Source: Pipra filicauda (taxonomy: Eukaryota > Chordata > Aves > Passeriformes > Pipridae). From it: a stretch of DNA of 64,000 nucleotides. The stretch covers positions 5,462,721-5,526,720 of the forward strand of contig NW_024104998.1 in assembly GCF_003945595.2 (NCBI RefSeq). Reading direction: 5' to 3'. The notes beneath the pieces are model-generated. The model saw nothing but the letters and a program-made list of their open reading frames with translations. It searched no databases and had not been told where the DNA came from. Positions 1-12,787 of this stretch are shown here, in pieces (the stretch's first letter is position 1; every line of letters starts with the position of its first letter). The position numbers and the translations under genes are program-made.

Positions 1-442
1 CACAAGCAAAGAAAAAAAAGGAATTAATTCACCACTTCCCATGGGCAGGCAGGTGTTCAGCCATCTCCAGGAAAGCAGGACCCCATCACATGTAACAATT
101 ATTTGGGAAGACAAACACCATCACTCCAATTTTCTCCCCTTCTTCCCCCCACTCTATATACTGATCGAGATGTCATGTGGTCTGTTAACCCCTTTGGTTA
201 GTTGGGGTCACCTGTCCCAGCTGTGTCTCCTTCCAACCCGCCCTGCACTCCCAACTTCCTCACCAGCGTGGCAGTATGAAAGGCAGAAAAGGCCTTGGCT
301 CTGTGTGAGCACTGCTCAGAAATAACAAGAACATCTCTATATTACCAACCCTGTTTCTGGTGCAAATCCAAGCCTCCTGGTTTTGCCCAAGTGTATGCAC
401 CTCAGGTGAACTTTACCCTGTCCTGAAGGTAGAACTATGCTG

Positions 443-453
443 TATATAAAAGG
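443..453 (+). promoter_or_regulatory. TATA-box-like element
   Basis: The string TATATAAAAGG is a near-ideal TATA box in plus orientation. A start about 30 bases downstream would fall in the AGCAGACAG stretch near 472-480, roughly 15-20 bases before an ATG at 492. About 45 bases upstream lies AGGTGA-A-CTTTACC, resembling a nuclear-receptor half-site pair. Such matches also occur by chance in AT-rich DNA, so this is only suggestive. Confidence 0.25.
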
Positions 454-491
454 TTTTGCTCCCTGTAAGCAAGCAGACAGTAGCAGCAGTG

Positions 492-563
492 ATGCAGTGG
501 AGGAAACTCCATCTGGTGGGAGTGGTGCTCACTCAGCAACAGATACGGGTGATCTCAGCTAAG
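492..563 (+). other. Candidate first coding exon (24 codons), unproven
   Basis: An ATG opens a 24-codon frame that ends exactly at AAG followed by GTAGGA, a plausible splice donor, so intron phase would be 0. The predicted start is basic (MQWRK) followed by a short hydrophobic run (LHLVGVVL), which could be the beginning of a secretory signal peptide. A TATA-like element lies about 40 bases upstream of the ATG. I do not recognise the product, and no following exon was identified, so this may be chance or a relic. Confidence 0.15.
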
Positions 564-1099
564 GTAGGAAGGGGGAAACATGCGGCCTCAAGCTAAGGGC
601 ACACTGATTCACATGTTTTTCCTGCTTGTTGAGCTGCTGTCCTTTACGATCCTCAGTTCATGAGGATTTTATGGTGGAGTTTTAGAAGAGGTTTCCAGAA
701 AAAAACCTTATGGATCCTGGCTCCTGCACCGGATACACTTTCTACCACCCAGAACTGCATCTTGGAGCTTCTCAACACTGCAGTCCATTTCTCTTTCCCC
801 AAGCATTAAATGATCCTGATTAAAGTGAGGGTTCTCTAACCATGTATTTAATTTCTACTTCCATCACTTTTTTTTTTCCTCCTAAGCACTAAAATATAAA
901 TATTCGACTTGCAAAATGCAGCAATTGACATGCAAACAAAACTAATTTAGGATAAGCTCTGTGTAATTTCTGTGTCTGCATGAGGAAAATTAACTGTTAT
1001 CTGGATTTATTTATTACTTTTCAGACACTGAGGCCAGTAGGAATTAACAGTGAGCATCCTTAGTACTAAATCCTACCTACAAATCATGATGACATGAGA

Positions 1100-1790
1100 A
1101 GTACCCACTAGGAGTGGTACGGCGAATTGAGGGATAGGGGGAGACCTCCAGGCCTTAAGCTGCTTGCCCCATTACCTGCGAGGTGAATGCCCTTCCCCCC
1201 ACCCCAGCACGTGGCCCGGTGACCCCGCAAGGAGCACACACAGACCACCTGGGAGGGACGGACGAAAGAGGAAGTTTATTGTGGGGTTGGGGTTTATAAG
1301 GCTTTTAGGAAGGTCAAAGGGGACCAATCACAAGTTCAGGGTCACACAAAAGAAACCATCAGGTAAGGGGTCAACAGCCAATAGGAAGGGGTTAAACAAA
1401 GGACCAATGGGACACCTCGGGACATCTTCCCAGGACACCTTGTATGGGAGACAATAGCTTCACAGGGGGTGTTTGGGAGAGGGATACAGTGACACTGCAG
1501 AAAATACACAAACATGTTGAGACATGTTTAAACTACAGTAAAAGCTTCTGTTTCCATAGGGTTTGAGCTGTTTTCCTCACCAGTCCATTTCTGGCAGGAC
1601 TTTTTCCATATTGTATATGGCAAATTCATTGCCACAGAGTGGTCCCTGGCCTCTCCTGAGCAGTGCCGGGGAGTCGCTAAGAAAAGTGACTGGCTCAAGT
1701 GGACATCACGTCAAGGAAAATTTATAATGAGACATCACATCAGGAAAACTTCAGGGTGAGAAAAGAAAATGTTAGTTTTGTAACTATTTC
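1100..1790 (-). mobile_element. Endogenous retroviral LTR (solo or truncated)
   Basis: Read on the minus strand this has the architecture of an LTR. U3 carries three ATTGG (CCAAT) boxes, then a TATA box, then a poly(A) signal, then a GC- and CpG-richer U5 running to about 1110. On the high-coordinate side a purine tract (minus-strand AGAAGGGGAAATAG) near 1785-1797 looks like a polypurine tract bordering U3. I could not fix the exact ends or a target-site duplication, so the borders are approximate. No gag, pol or env homology was seen beside it. Confidence 0.65.
1275..1408 (-). promoter_or_regulatory. LTR promoter and poly(A) signal
   Basis: CCAAT pentamers (plus strand) lie at 1324-1328, 1378-1382 and 1404-1408, so ATTGG occurs three times upstream on the transcribed minus strand. 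A TTATAAA-type TATA box follows at about 1293-1299 and AATAAA at 1275-1280. Only about 15 bases separate TATA box and poly(A) signal, so the signal would lie near the transcript start and an R region would have to be short. Three CCAAT boxes suggest NF-Y-type activation, which is inference. Confidence 0.6.
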
Positions 1791-4700
1791 CCCTTCTAAA
1801 AGGGATAATTAATTTTGATAAGATTACTGATTTCCTGGGCACTGTTTAGCTTAGATGTGTGCATGTGTGTGGAGCCATAGTGCCTGGCAGCAATGCTTGT
1901 CAGGAATGAACCCAAGTGAGAAATCTAACACTGAAAATCCTGTCCCTTTGCCAGCAGAACCACTTACTTTTCATTTCAGCCACAGGAAGTGGGATTCTTG
2001 GATACCTGGAATGCATCCATGTCATATTTTAACTTTGTAAAATAGGTAAGATTTTCTATAGCTTACAGTATAATAGTTACATTAATCTTGAGGTTGTTAA
2101 TGATGCATTGTTTAGACAACTGTAATAGCAAAAGTTTTCTTGAGGTTACTTGATAAGAATGCTTGTGTAAGCAGCTTGAAAATGGTATAGGGAGTATTTA
2201 AGGAAAGCAGCTTAACTCTGAAGACCAAGGCTGATCACAGTGTGGGGGGCAGTTTGGATTGTGGAAGAGGTGGCCTGGAACATTTCTCATCCAAAAGCAT
2301 CTGTTTGAACTTTTTTTTTGCTGCAAGTGAAGCAAGTTGAAGGTGCGAGAGCTGCCAGAGAGGCTCAGAGTGGGAGGTGGGGAGCAGGTCAGAGAGGAGC
2401 ACAACTGAGTAGGCAGCAGTATTTGTTCCAGGTGCTTCTCTCCAACATGTGCATGGCTGTTCTCTGTCTTAACCTGTTGCACGAAACTTATATCAAAAGT
2501 CCATAGGAACAATAAGCTGTGTTTGTCTGAGAATCTGAGGCTCCTTGGAAATGCTCCCTTTACTCTGTCAGTCCTGGAAATCCGCTTATCTTCCTTTCCT
2601 GATTTTCGCTTTAGCACTTTTTTTTTCATATGTTCTGTGTTTTCAAGTCTCTAGTTTTTACATAATTACTAAAATTTTGCTTTAGCTCCCTCCAAATGAT
2701 CCTGAGGAGGATATTCCCTACCCCACTCCCACAGCATTGCCATAAGAAACTTCTCATTTTTTCTGGCTACTAACTCTAACCAGTAAGACACATTTACAGT
2801 CTTTGAAACTTCACCAGGAGCATAAGAGAACCTTAGAGAACTTCAAAATCTGTCTCACCTTAGGTGAAAGGATACAGTATACCATCACAAATATTTAACA
2901 AATCATTACTTCACTTTTTAGCAACCAATGAGCGGGAGTTTCCCACGTGTGCTCAGCTTTCTCTTCTGATGGAATCTGATATGAAAATTCGTAAAGAAGC
3001 CCTTTGCTGGGTAGCTTTTGAGAGGTGGAAACAATGCACTGCACAGTAGAGTTTGTAAGTTGGCTTGGCTGGTGCCCAACACAGTGAGCATCTGATAATG
3101 CAGAGTGTGGTCTTTGCAGTTCATTATTGCAGTTGTGACTTGTGGCTTTGCATGGGGGCTGATAAACAAGTGCCTGTCCCACCAAGATACACATTAAATG
3201 GTATCTTGTGAACTTGATGTGAAAGAAGACAGCGAGGGACTTGGGTTGATATATGAAGGGAAAATGGCAAATGTGTTCATTTTGCTGGAGTTAGGGATTT
3301 ATTTTTAGAATAAATTAGCTCTTAGAAAGGGAAAATTAAGCCAAGATAAATGCCAAGAGTTTTCTTAATTCCAAGTCTGTGTCTTTTTTCCATAGTCAGG
3401 ATGCCAATTCTCAAGGAATCTTCAAAAATTATTGCTACTTAACATGTACACTAGAGCATTGAATGTATCACACAGAAGCAGATGAAAAAACTGAAAAAAT
3501 CAAATATATTTTTTTTACCTTTTGCCAGATTCACTATGAAAAGACATCTGTTCCACTAGTAGCGTTATCTGCTCCTACACATTTCATATGTTCACATTTG
3601 CCAGTTGCAGGATGAGAATACCAGTGGATAACAATTTTTGTTGCCTCAGCGTGTCCACTGCATCTTAAATTACAGCTCCTTTGGGAGTATGTGAAGGTAG
3701 GGAGACAAAAATTGTGCTTTAATTTAGTTTCCTTAAAAAAACCCTGACTAATATCTGTGACTTCACTGAGGCATAGATGAGCAGGTAAAAATATTTTCCC
3801 TGAGTTTTAGCAGCTGGGCAAATACATTACTTGTTTAATCTATCAACAATATTTGTTTAATCTATCCAACATAGGCTAGTAGTGACTTTAAGGCCAACAT
3901 AGACTCTTCCAGAGGACTTCTTGATAATAAATTAGCATATATGTAAGAACCATAAAGCAATGAACAGATAAAAAAATAATAGTGAGCACTGGACAGCACA
4001 TCTCCACAGAAAATGACTATTAATATACCTTTTGAAGCTTCGTCTTAATAAACTGCAATAACTCAAAGCTCTTTAACAAGCTTACCCTTTTCTTACCTTT
4101 CTCAAAATACCCATCCTTATGCTTGCTAGTCTTTAGGAATAAGTAGTAGAATTGACTTATACAATCCTCAGGCAAGGGGAATAGGACATAGCCTTTAATA
4201 CTTGTGGGATTATTGGCTGACAGTTAAACCTAGATATTCTATTGTCTTATGATTTTGATTAAATAATGCTATAAAATGCAGCCAGACATTGAGAAATAAA
4301 TCCACAAAGATATATTGATCTTTGCATCTATTACAATAACATGTCATTTGAGATGGAATGTTAATGCTGTGATTTCTCTGTAGATTAATGACTTGGCTTC
4401 GTTCTCTTCATTTTCTGAAAAGCAACTTTTGTATTGAAGGAGTTGAGGACCAAATCAATTTGATGAAAGTGGTGCAAAAATGTTTGTAAGAGTAAATGGC
4501 ATAGATTTGAACAGCCCTTCATGTGCACAAAAGACTTTGCAAAACAAGAGATGAAAGATGGAAATAAACAATTCTCTTATTTCAAATAAAAGAAAAAATA
4601 ATGCCTTGTTACCTTTTTTTCATAATTTTTGATGTTTCATTCCTACAGGAACCCCCACAAAAAAACCCCAACAAATTTCTCCTCCAAACAAAACCACCAA

Positions 4701-6545
4701 AAGCAAACTCACTCCTCAAAATCCCAAACAAACAGAAAACCCCAGTGGGCATCGTCTCTCCAAAATGAAGGAACTGGCTCAGGAAAGACCCTTTAGCAGT
4801 AAAACATTTACCTAGCACTTTATCATCCTTTCTAGTAAACAACATTCTGTTTCTGATTCAGTAATGAATTTTCATATGAATTAGAGTTCTGTCTCATTGC
4901 CTATATTGCAGGGATTTAGATGTCTTCTTCCATGGCTTGAGAATTATATTAGAAAATCTTCAGAGCAGTAACTGACACCGCATGTATGAAAAGTCTCAAA
5001 ATCATAGGGTGACGTGTAGTCTTTGACAATACTACTCCCATATTTTTTGTTATAGTCGGTGTTATGGGTGGAACATTTGCATTCTCCCTAGATGAAACCT
5101 ATGTTATTTTTTTATGACTTCAAAAGATTATAGATGTGTAATCACAATACTTGTGGAATTTAATGACCTTGTTTGCAATAAACAGACATAAGAATATCCT
5201 GTACCAGGGAACTATCACAGTGTTAAAGAAATGTATGTGTGCTTTCTTCTGGGAGTTGTTCTAAAATATAGAAGAATGTAATTTTAATTTTATGAATATG
5301 GCTTAGAATATAAAAATGGGTAGTGTTAACTAAATTAAGATGAGACTCTTTCAATTAAAGGGTGATTTGTTGGAAAATCTGGATGAGTTTCATCTAACAT
5401 GTATGCTGATGCGTAAAACTAGACCAGACTCAGCCTGTCTGTGGGTTCAGTTGTCCTAGAAAAATCACTGTAAACCTTGAACACAACCAAAGACAAAAAT
5501 GCGACATATAACAACAAAATACGCATGGAGAAAAAATTACTGTGGAGATAGTGTTTCACTATGGATTTAGAGACCTCTTGGGTCTTGGGGGCTGGGAACA
5601 AAGGAGCAAAACTCAGCTGTATTCTCTGCTATTGCTTAGAGATGCACTTACATGCACCAAATTGTATTATCTGATGTTAGTGGTAGAAAAAGAGTCACTA
5701 CTCATCGAATTGCTAAAACTTGTCATGTAGGGCGATTAATCATTTAGTTCATTAGATCTGTGGAAATATGCTGGAATACACACTGTTTGCAATATTTTGT
5801 ACCATCTATTTCTGCAACTCAATATATAAGTTTTACCTCTTAGAAGGCTGGTAACAGGACAGTCTTTTTTTGGACAGGCTTAAAAGAACTGTTTCTTCAG
5901 CCTTGTGTAGTCCTGTCATCCAGACCTTCTCTTTTTGATGGTTTTTTTCACTGAACTCTTCTGAGTTCAATATATAGTTTTATTGATGTCCAAAACTGAC
6001 CATCCATGTGCAGATCTGCAGTTCAATCTCTTCTACCTGTAGAACACTCTAAGCCAGATGCTGCTCCAGACTTGCAGGCTTAACACGTGTGATGTGTTAA
6101 GCCCTCAAGTACTCTCTCAAATGGCAGGTCTCTGATGCTGTGTATACACTTCATGAAATTATGGAAACACAGAAAGTAGAGATAAACTCTTGTGACTAGA
6201 ATGCCCTTGCATGCTCTGTAAGAATTACTATATGGCAAAACAGGGACAGTATATAAACTTGAAAGAAACTGAAACAATGAAGTTCCCAACTGCCCTTTTT
6301 GTGCAGCAATCTCTGCCAAAAACATTAGAACATTTGACATATTTGACATCCGAGAGACAGCTGCAATAAATGAAAGTAGAAAACAGAGGCATCAAAGTGA
6401 AAAAATGCTGCATTAGAGAGTGTTATATTCTTGACCTTAAAGCCTGAAAAGTCAAAGTGCATCAAGCACTGCATACAGTAAGCTGCTTTCATGCTTTGTG
6501 AAAAAGAACAGCAAACTACAGCAAGATTGACCTAAACCCCTCACA
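1791..6545. other. Unique AT-rich sequence, no gene seen
   Basis: I see no gene and no clear transposon. The longest frame (minus strand, 2198-2629) has no recognisable domain. Small items: an exact 14-base direct repeat at 3831-3844 and 3853-3866, and the A/C-rich block listed separately at 4647-4745. Confidence 0.6.
4647..4745. repeat. A/C-rich low-complexity block
   Basis: For about 100 bases the plus strand is almost entirely A and C with few T and very few G, in units such as CCCCACAAAA and CCAAACAAAACC. It is not a clean microsatellite. Strand asymmetry of this kind can come from an old decayed simple repeat. Similar blocks recur at 45330-45372, 60877-60915 and 61665-61705. Confidence 0.6.
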
Positions 6546-6547
6546 GA

Positions 6548-6640
6548 ACACAGAATCATAGAACTGTTAAGGTTAGAAAAGACCTCTAAGATGATTAAAT
6601 CCAACCGTTAGCCTACTACAAGTTTTGCTTCTCCAAACTT
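6548..6640 (-). mobile_element. CR1 LINE 3' fragment
   Basis: The plus strand begins with AGAATCATAGAA and continues with a diverged GGTTAGAAAAGACCTCTAAGAT stretch and TCCAACCGTTA. This is the reverse complement of a CR1 3' end with its octamer-like tail. Only about 90 bases are recognisable, so it is a strongly 5'-truncated, diverged copy. Confidence 0.7.
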
Positions 6641-9600
6641 TGCCCTCATAGAAGGGAAAGTTTGTAGTAAGGGGACTTTACTTCAGCCTAAACGTAGGAA
6701 TCAAATGTATGGGTATGATGTATTTCTCTGTTTAATAAACCACTAATATAATGATATTCTGGAGTGGTAGTCAGCTCTCAAGCTGCAAAAACTTTCTTGT
6801 CTTAAAGAGACAGCTGGTGACCACATCTTTGGACTAGAAAATCCATAGGATTTCAGGGAGTATAGGAGTCCTGCAGAACTGTGTAGGACACTACACATCC
6901 AGAAAACTGCACTTTTACATCAGGAAACTAGTGTGCACTGTACCATTCTGGCTTCTGCCAGTAAAGTTGTGAAGGAAGACATCAGACTCCCTTAGCTTCA
7001 TTAGCAAAACTACATCTCTTCTGAATCTAGCTATTCTATTGACTAATTAACAGAACAAACCCTTAAAAAGCAAAGCTCAAGAAAACTATTACGTGGACAG
7101 ATATTCTTTACACCTGTAAAAATCTCTGTTGAACTTCATCAAGCTTCATACGCCCATTGAATCTCAGTGTACCATAATTGGATTGACACAAAGGAAAATC
7201 CATTTTTAACCAGCTTTTTTTTCATCCATTTTCCCCCCAGTCAATGACTGTGTGCACTCTGTCATTGTCCATCCATACCACCTTGCATGTGGACTGATGC
7301 AGTGTTTCTAGGATTGCTTCCCAGTACACTATTAATCCAGGATGAGAACAGTCCCATGCAATGTCTCTTACGTCAAGTAATTGATAGTGACATTTGTTTA
7401 CCATAATACCAAGCCTTTTTTAATATTCTGCAATTTGATTTTCTGTTTGGTTTTTTTTTAATTTATTAATTAATACTTTACATTCCTTGATGCTTGTCTT
7501 CTGCAGAGGGAAATAAACAGTAATGGAGACTTTAAGGGTTTCAGTGACTTTTGAGCAGAGTTAGCCTTACATACAGAATATCAGAGAGAGATTTACTCTG
7601 GGGGATTTTAGACTTTACCCCATTTATGTCTCAGTCACCTTGCACCAATGCTGCTTGTCTGTTTGAATGAAGCAGTTATCCATGCCACACCTGCTGGGAT
7701 TGGTATTTCCAGTATTGGAAAAAGCAGAAGACCTGGAATTAGGTGAGTAGGTGTGTGTAGAAGCACACTGCAAAACTTGTCCTTGGCCCAAGGCAGCATG
7801 AAACCTACATTTTAAAAATTCACTTTACAGTGTGTTGTACTCACTCTTACCTTTCATACATTTATTTTTTTCCCTTTTGTGTATAAAATAAGAAAACATT
7901 CATGGCATTACTCATGCCCAAACACAATGCTGTTAAAGTGTCAAAGTTAGCTTTTCACAAGTATAGAATAACCTTCACAGAGAGGTCAGCTTTTGAGTGT
8001 ATGGAGTGGCTACTAAAAAAGCAATCAAAATGTAATATTAAAATACTTGCTAGAGGTACAATTGTTTCTGAAATATTGAAATCTATTTGTTTCAACTTAG
8101 GGAATGTCATTCTGATACTTAAGACCCTGAGATTAAGACCCTCAAAAAAAAAAGACAACAAATACAAAATCAAAGAAATAAAGAAACAAACAAACAGTTG
8201 CAGCTGGTATCTGGCATTAACAGAGAGCAAAAATTCGTGTTCCCATGAGTGCAAAGACTTCAAATGTTAAGTTTTTGAGGTATCAGAAAAAGAGAAATGT
8301 TAATTGAACAGAAATGATGTTCTGTTGACATCATTGTTTCAGACTTGCTTTCTAACTGGATATGCAGTTCATAGCTTATATTAAAACTGTAAAACTGAAA
8401 ATGAAAAGCCAAGAGTGAATAATTTGCTGGGCTGTGCGATTCCTAATCACTTTGAGATTTGGTCTGCATGGCCGAGAACAGTCATATCAAAGTACTCTGG
8501 AAGATCTAAGATCTCTACCTTTCCATTTTAGAACCTTGCTGTCATCTGTGAGCAGCAGAAGCTGTTCATTTATGTGTAGATACAGCAACCTGAGACACAG
8601 AGCTGCAATTTCCTCTGCAACAAAGAGGTATCACTGGGATATAATCAGATTCCCTTTAGTGTTATAGGCTTTAATTAGGAAGTCAGACAGTTTACCTTGA
8701 GATTTTGCAGAGACCACCGCAAAAATGTGTATTTTGCATGTATAACTGCCTGCAAACTAAAAGTGATGGTAATTTTGGTAAACGGGAATTTTTAATCTAA
8801 AAAAAAATTGCCACATTCTACACACCCACTCCATGCACCTTAGAGTTTTACCATTGACAACATTGTGAAAAATTATTTATTCTTGGTTTCTTGAAGCTAA
8901 GGGAGAGGTAAAGATTTTGATTTTTTTCCCCTGAAAAACAGTATCTTACCAGATAATTTACACGTTTTCCTCTATGTAATTATTATAAAAATACCTGTAT
9001 TATGAAAAGAGCAGGTATCCATGGTGATCAGCAATTTACCATTTTTTCTTCTTAGTTATCACTTCAAAGAAAGTAAAATAATGACTCATTATTTTGCCTA
9101 AGGACTAATTTCTTCACAAGACAAGATAAACTGCAAAATGGCAGAATAGGGTTATAATTTGCTTGCTAAAAGTATTAGCTAAGCTCATCTCTGGCAAACC
9201 AACATCTTCAATCGAATCATGTTATTGATAACATAATATCATTCTAAATGAAAAGAAGATATTGTACAATATTATAAAGGGAGAGCTAAATTTCTCAAAC
9301 TTTATTTGGTTTTTTTTGGTTTTTTTTTGTAAACTAAGAAATTAAAAATTAAAAATTAAGAAATCAGTGAAGATTGAGTCTCACAATCAACACAGGATTA
9401 AGAAATATCTACATGGATATCTGCAATTTCCTCTTTTTAGCTGCAGAGATGTTTGCAAATTCTGAAGATGACAGAGTCAAATTCTTCTTTAAAGTCCACA
9501 TTGATGTTGTCATCTTATTGGGATTATATTCATGCAAAGATTGTTTTAAACTTTTGGTTTTCTCTGTATGAGAACCATAAGATCTCATTTTTACTGTAAT

Positions 9601-12600
9601 TTTTATTTATATTCTTAACTCACACACAGTTTTAAAAGACAGAGAAAATGTTCAGCAGATGAAACTTTGATGGCTTTCCTTTATGTTGTGCTAAAATGTA
9701 CAGAGAACTCTAGGTATGACTAATGAAATAAAGGGAGAAACAAGGAAAACCCTTTCTGGCAGAATAAATTGCATAGGGATGAAAGAACTTGCTACTTAAA
9801 CATCAGCACAAACACTGAAGATTACTGAATTATGTTATGGTTAGATTGAAGTAGATTCAGGAGGTACTCTGAGTCCTGAACTGTGAGGAGAGGATAATCT
9901 CAACAGGATATACTGAGTGAACTTGTATGAGTTGTTCACATGCCTGTCTCTCCTATTAAAGAGGCTGGTCCTCTAGTTTCTTAGCTAGAAACTACAGCTA
10001 GAGCTATTTTCTAGCTAGCCCCTTCCCAGTTGCTAATGGTCAGAGTAGAAGACAGGTTATGATGCTGAAGGGATCTCTGGCCTGACTTAAACCCATCTGC
10101 ACTTACACTTTGATCCTTAAACATCCAGCTATGCAAATGGACATAGCTTTAGCAAAGCAGTAGAAATTCGGTATTCTGCAGAATTATATAACAATATTAA
10201 TTTCTTATTCATTAATCATAAATTAATGTTTAACTACGGGTTCATAATATCAAGATCTAAAAAAGAGGATGGTAGTTGTGAAGTTCATGCACTTTCTAGG
10301 AAAATAAAACTTCTATCTTTTATATTTTCTCACCCATTATTATGCAAACAAGAATAAGATACAGCTTGGAATTTGGATAGAAGGAAGTATTTCATACTGC
10401 AACTATGAAAAATTCTAAAAAGGAGAACCTAGAACAGGCAATTTTATTATTATTATTATTATTACAAAAAAAGAGACCTGTGTTGATAACAGTTAATGAG
10501 AAATTGTCACTTTTGTATCAGTGAATGTAGAGAAAATAAAGATATAGGCTATACTTTTTGCTGTTCTATTCTTCCAACAGTACAGAATATGTTACAGTGA
10601 AAAAGACCAGTTTTCAATAGCAATTAAAATGTCCTTTTATTTGATTTATTAATCCAGAATTTAAAGAAACTTCTCTGTAAACTGAAAATGAAAAAACTGA
10701 GGAACAAATACAACTGCCCTTGAAGGTGTCTAGAAATGGGACTGTGTGTTTGAGTCTGAAGAGTCTTGCAGTCTTGCAGTCTGACCAATTTAATCAGTCT
10801 TCTAGGTACAAAAAGATCACTGGCAAGCAAAGATTATTAAGTCTGCACTGTCTGGCTTGTGACTCTGAATTCAATGTCTGCTTTTAGATAAATGAGGCTA
10901 TTAGAACTAGACAAATTTGTCACCACACATAGACACAGGTTTCTAGCAAGCTATATTGGTAAGTAGCCCTTTCAAATTGCTCTTCAAATCAAATGAATGC
11001 TTTTCTATCTCCAAAACCAAGATAAAAAGGTAAAGTTCTGTAGAAATCCAGAGACCAGTCTTTTAGTGTAGGATCTTTCTCTCTGCACTTAGATTACTTT
11101 TTTTTCCCAGCCTTTTGTTATAGGACACTTTAGTCTGCTTTTGATTACAAGTAATTTATTTCCTTATTCCTTCTTTCTATGCAGCAAATGAATGGTCTTC
11201 TGAAACTTTTTATTTGCTCTACAGCAAAGTGTTTTGCAGATATTCTTATTTTCTCACAATAACTCTCAAATAACCTTTCAGGGAGAAGATGTGAAGCTGG
11301 AGACGGGTAACAATGGTTATTCAGACTTTCAACTTTTTTCTCTCAATGTGATATTCTTTAGTATCATTACAAAATATTATTTGTCTCAGTTGTGTTTTCT
11401 GGCATTACTTACAATTGGATTTGACTCAAATAATGTGAAAAGCAAGGAAAGTAAAGCTTTGCTTGAATGTTCTTTGTAATGCCCATAGTTGTTTCACAGG
11501 TTGCAAGTTATGAACACCATTGTGGAGCCACACATTGTGGAGACTAAACCCTTCTTACCTACCATCTACCTCAGAGAACAATTGCTCAGCAATAAACAGT
11601 TATTTGAATTTGAAAGCCAGTTACTCAAACTGTTCTATGGATAAAAATGAGAGCTGTGTTTTCCTTTCAGGCTATTTTACCATGGCGCAACTAAAGCCAA
11701 GAGACCTTTGTACAAAGTGTTAACACTTCAGTTTGTTTTGCTCTTTTCCAGACATGCACTATGTCCAGAGTACAACAGCAATCCAACAGGGTGGGGTCGC
11801 TGGGGGAAATTTGTCTTCCACACCCTAACCTGCACACTGATGCATTGGCTTGGCATGCAAGTGATGCTGGAACACACCTCAGACTGCTTGGCTGACAATT
11901 TAAGCAGTGTACTCATGGCCTCAGAAGGAAATAAAAAAACCAGTAATATGTAGGTCATAATAAAGTCACTAGAAGGCTTTTTCCCAATGTACATTGACAA
12001 AGAAAAGAAGACTTTTATCTGGTAGTAGGGGAAGAATATTGGGGTGTCTGTAGTGAATGAATGGCATATTTTTGTCCTCAGGCCTCATAATCAGAATAAT
12101 AAAACAGTGACTCATTTTTATAACAATAGCTTGTCAGATCTAGCCTTCCTATTGTTGAAACAAAGTACTGTTTTGTTATTTGCTTAAGAATGAAAAGCAC
12201 TTGCCTGAAAAGAGTATTAGTTTATTATACTAAATGTCAGAGCTTTAGAATCGTGGAAATGTGTTTTTTCTTTATTCAAGAATCTGAACTTGACACTGAA
12301 GAATCATTCTGGGCCCTGTGAGAAGACCAGTAGCAGGTGTGTGCCAGCAGGAATGCTGAATTTTTCCTTCAGCTTCAGCAGATTAATTGTTTAAGTGTTT
12401 TGTCTGAGGAACATCATATCTGTAGCTGGGTGAAAGTAGCACCCTGGTACTCATATGGGACTAGAAAAGACTGGTAGTCTGAATTTTCTACAAACAGTTA
12501 TCTTAACTCACGAAAACTGCAGGCAGAGTCAGTAAGTCTGGCTGGCTTGGTAGGACTTTCAGCCGACCTGGTGTTGGGAGGCCCCATACATAGAACCAGT

Positions 12601-12782
12601 CACTAAACTTTAGAGCTGCTGTTTTTAAGCTGGAATAGTTCATTGACATCTTCCTGGATGTCCTGAATTCTCAGCTATCTCAGTGACTATACATCACAAA
12701 GCAGGATTTCCTCCATGTTAACAGTACTTTTCTTTAGGGATCACCTAAGCTTTTCAGGATAAAATAGCTGCAATATTATTAG
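6641..12782. other. Unique AT-rich sequence, no gene seen
   Basis: Nothing recognisable as a gene. A 122-codon frame at 7902-8270 is lysine-rich with no known domain. A small hairpin (TAGTTTC...GAAACTA) lies near 9976-9996. A strong pyrimidine-tract plus AG acceptor-like site occurs near 11730-11750, but no convincing exon follows. A trinucleotide repeat lies at 10443-10464. Confidence 0.55.
10443..10464. repeat. (ATT)n microsatellite
   Basis: About seven uninterrupted ATT units, followed by an A-run. Confidence 0.9.
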
Positions 12783-12787
12783 CCGTG
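12783..12787. repeat. Target-site duplication, left copy (CCGTG)
   Basis: CCGTG directly abuts the left LTR end and recurs exactly at 15584-15588 after the right LTR end. This marks one insertion event with a 5-bp staggered cut and fixes both ends of the element. Confidence 0.9.

Larger units (their letters stand above)
1..1095. other. Unique AT-rich sequence before the first LTR
   Basis: No gene is recognised here. The stretch holds a TATA-like box near 443 and a short ATG-started frame at 492-563, listed separately as weak candidates. A frame of 94 codons at 41-325 has no recognisable domain and is probably chance. No repeat family is evident to me in 600-1095. Confidence 0.6.

Noticed and set aside
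2198..2629. 143-codon minus-strand frame
   Set aside because: Starts with a poly-Lys run from a T-rich tract and shows no recognisable domain.
7902..8270. 122-codon plus-strand frame
   Set aside because: Lys-rich and AT-driven, overlapped by an equally long frame on the other strand; no domain.
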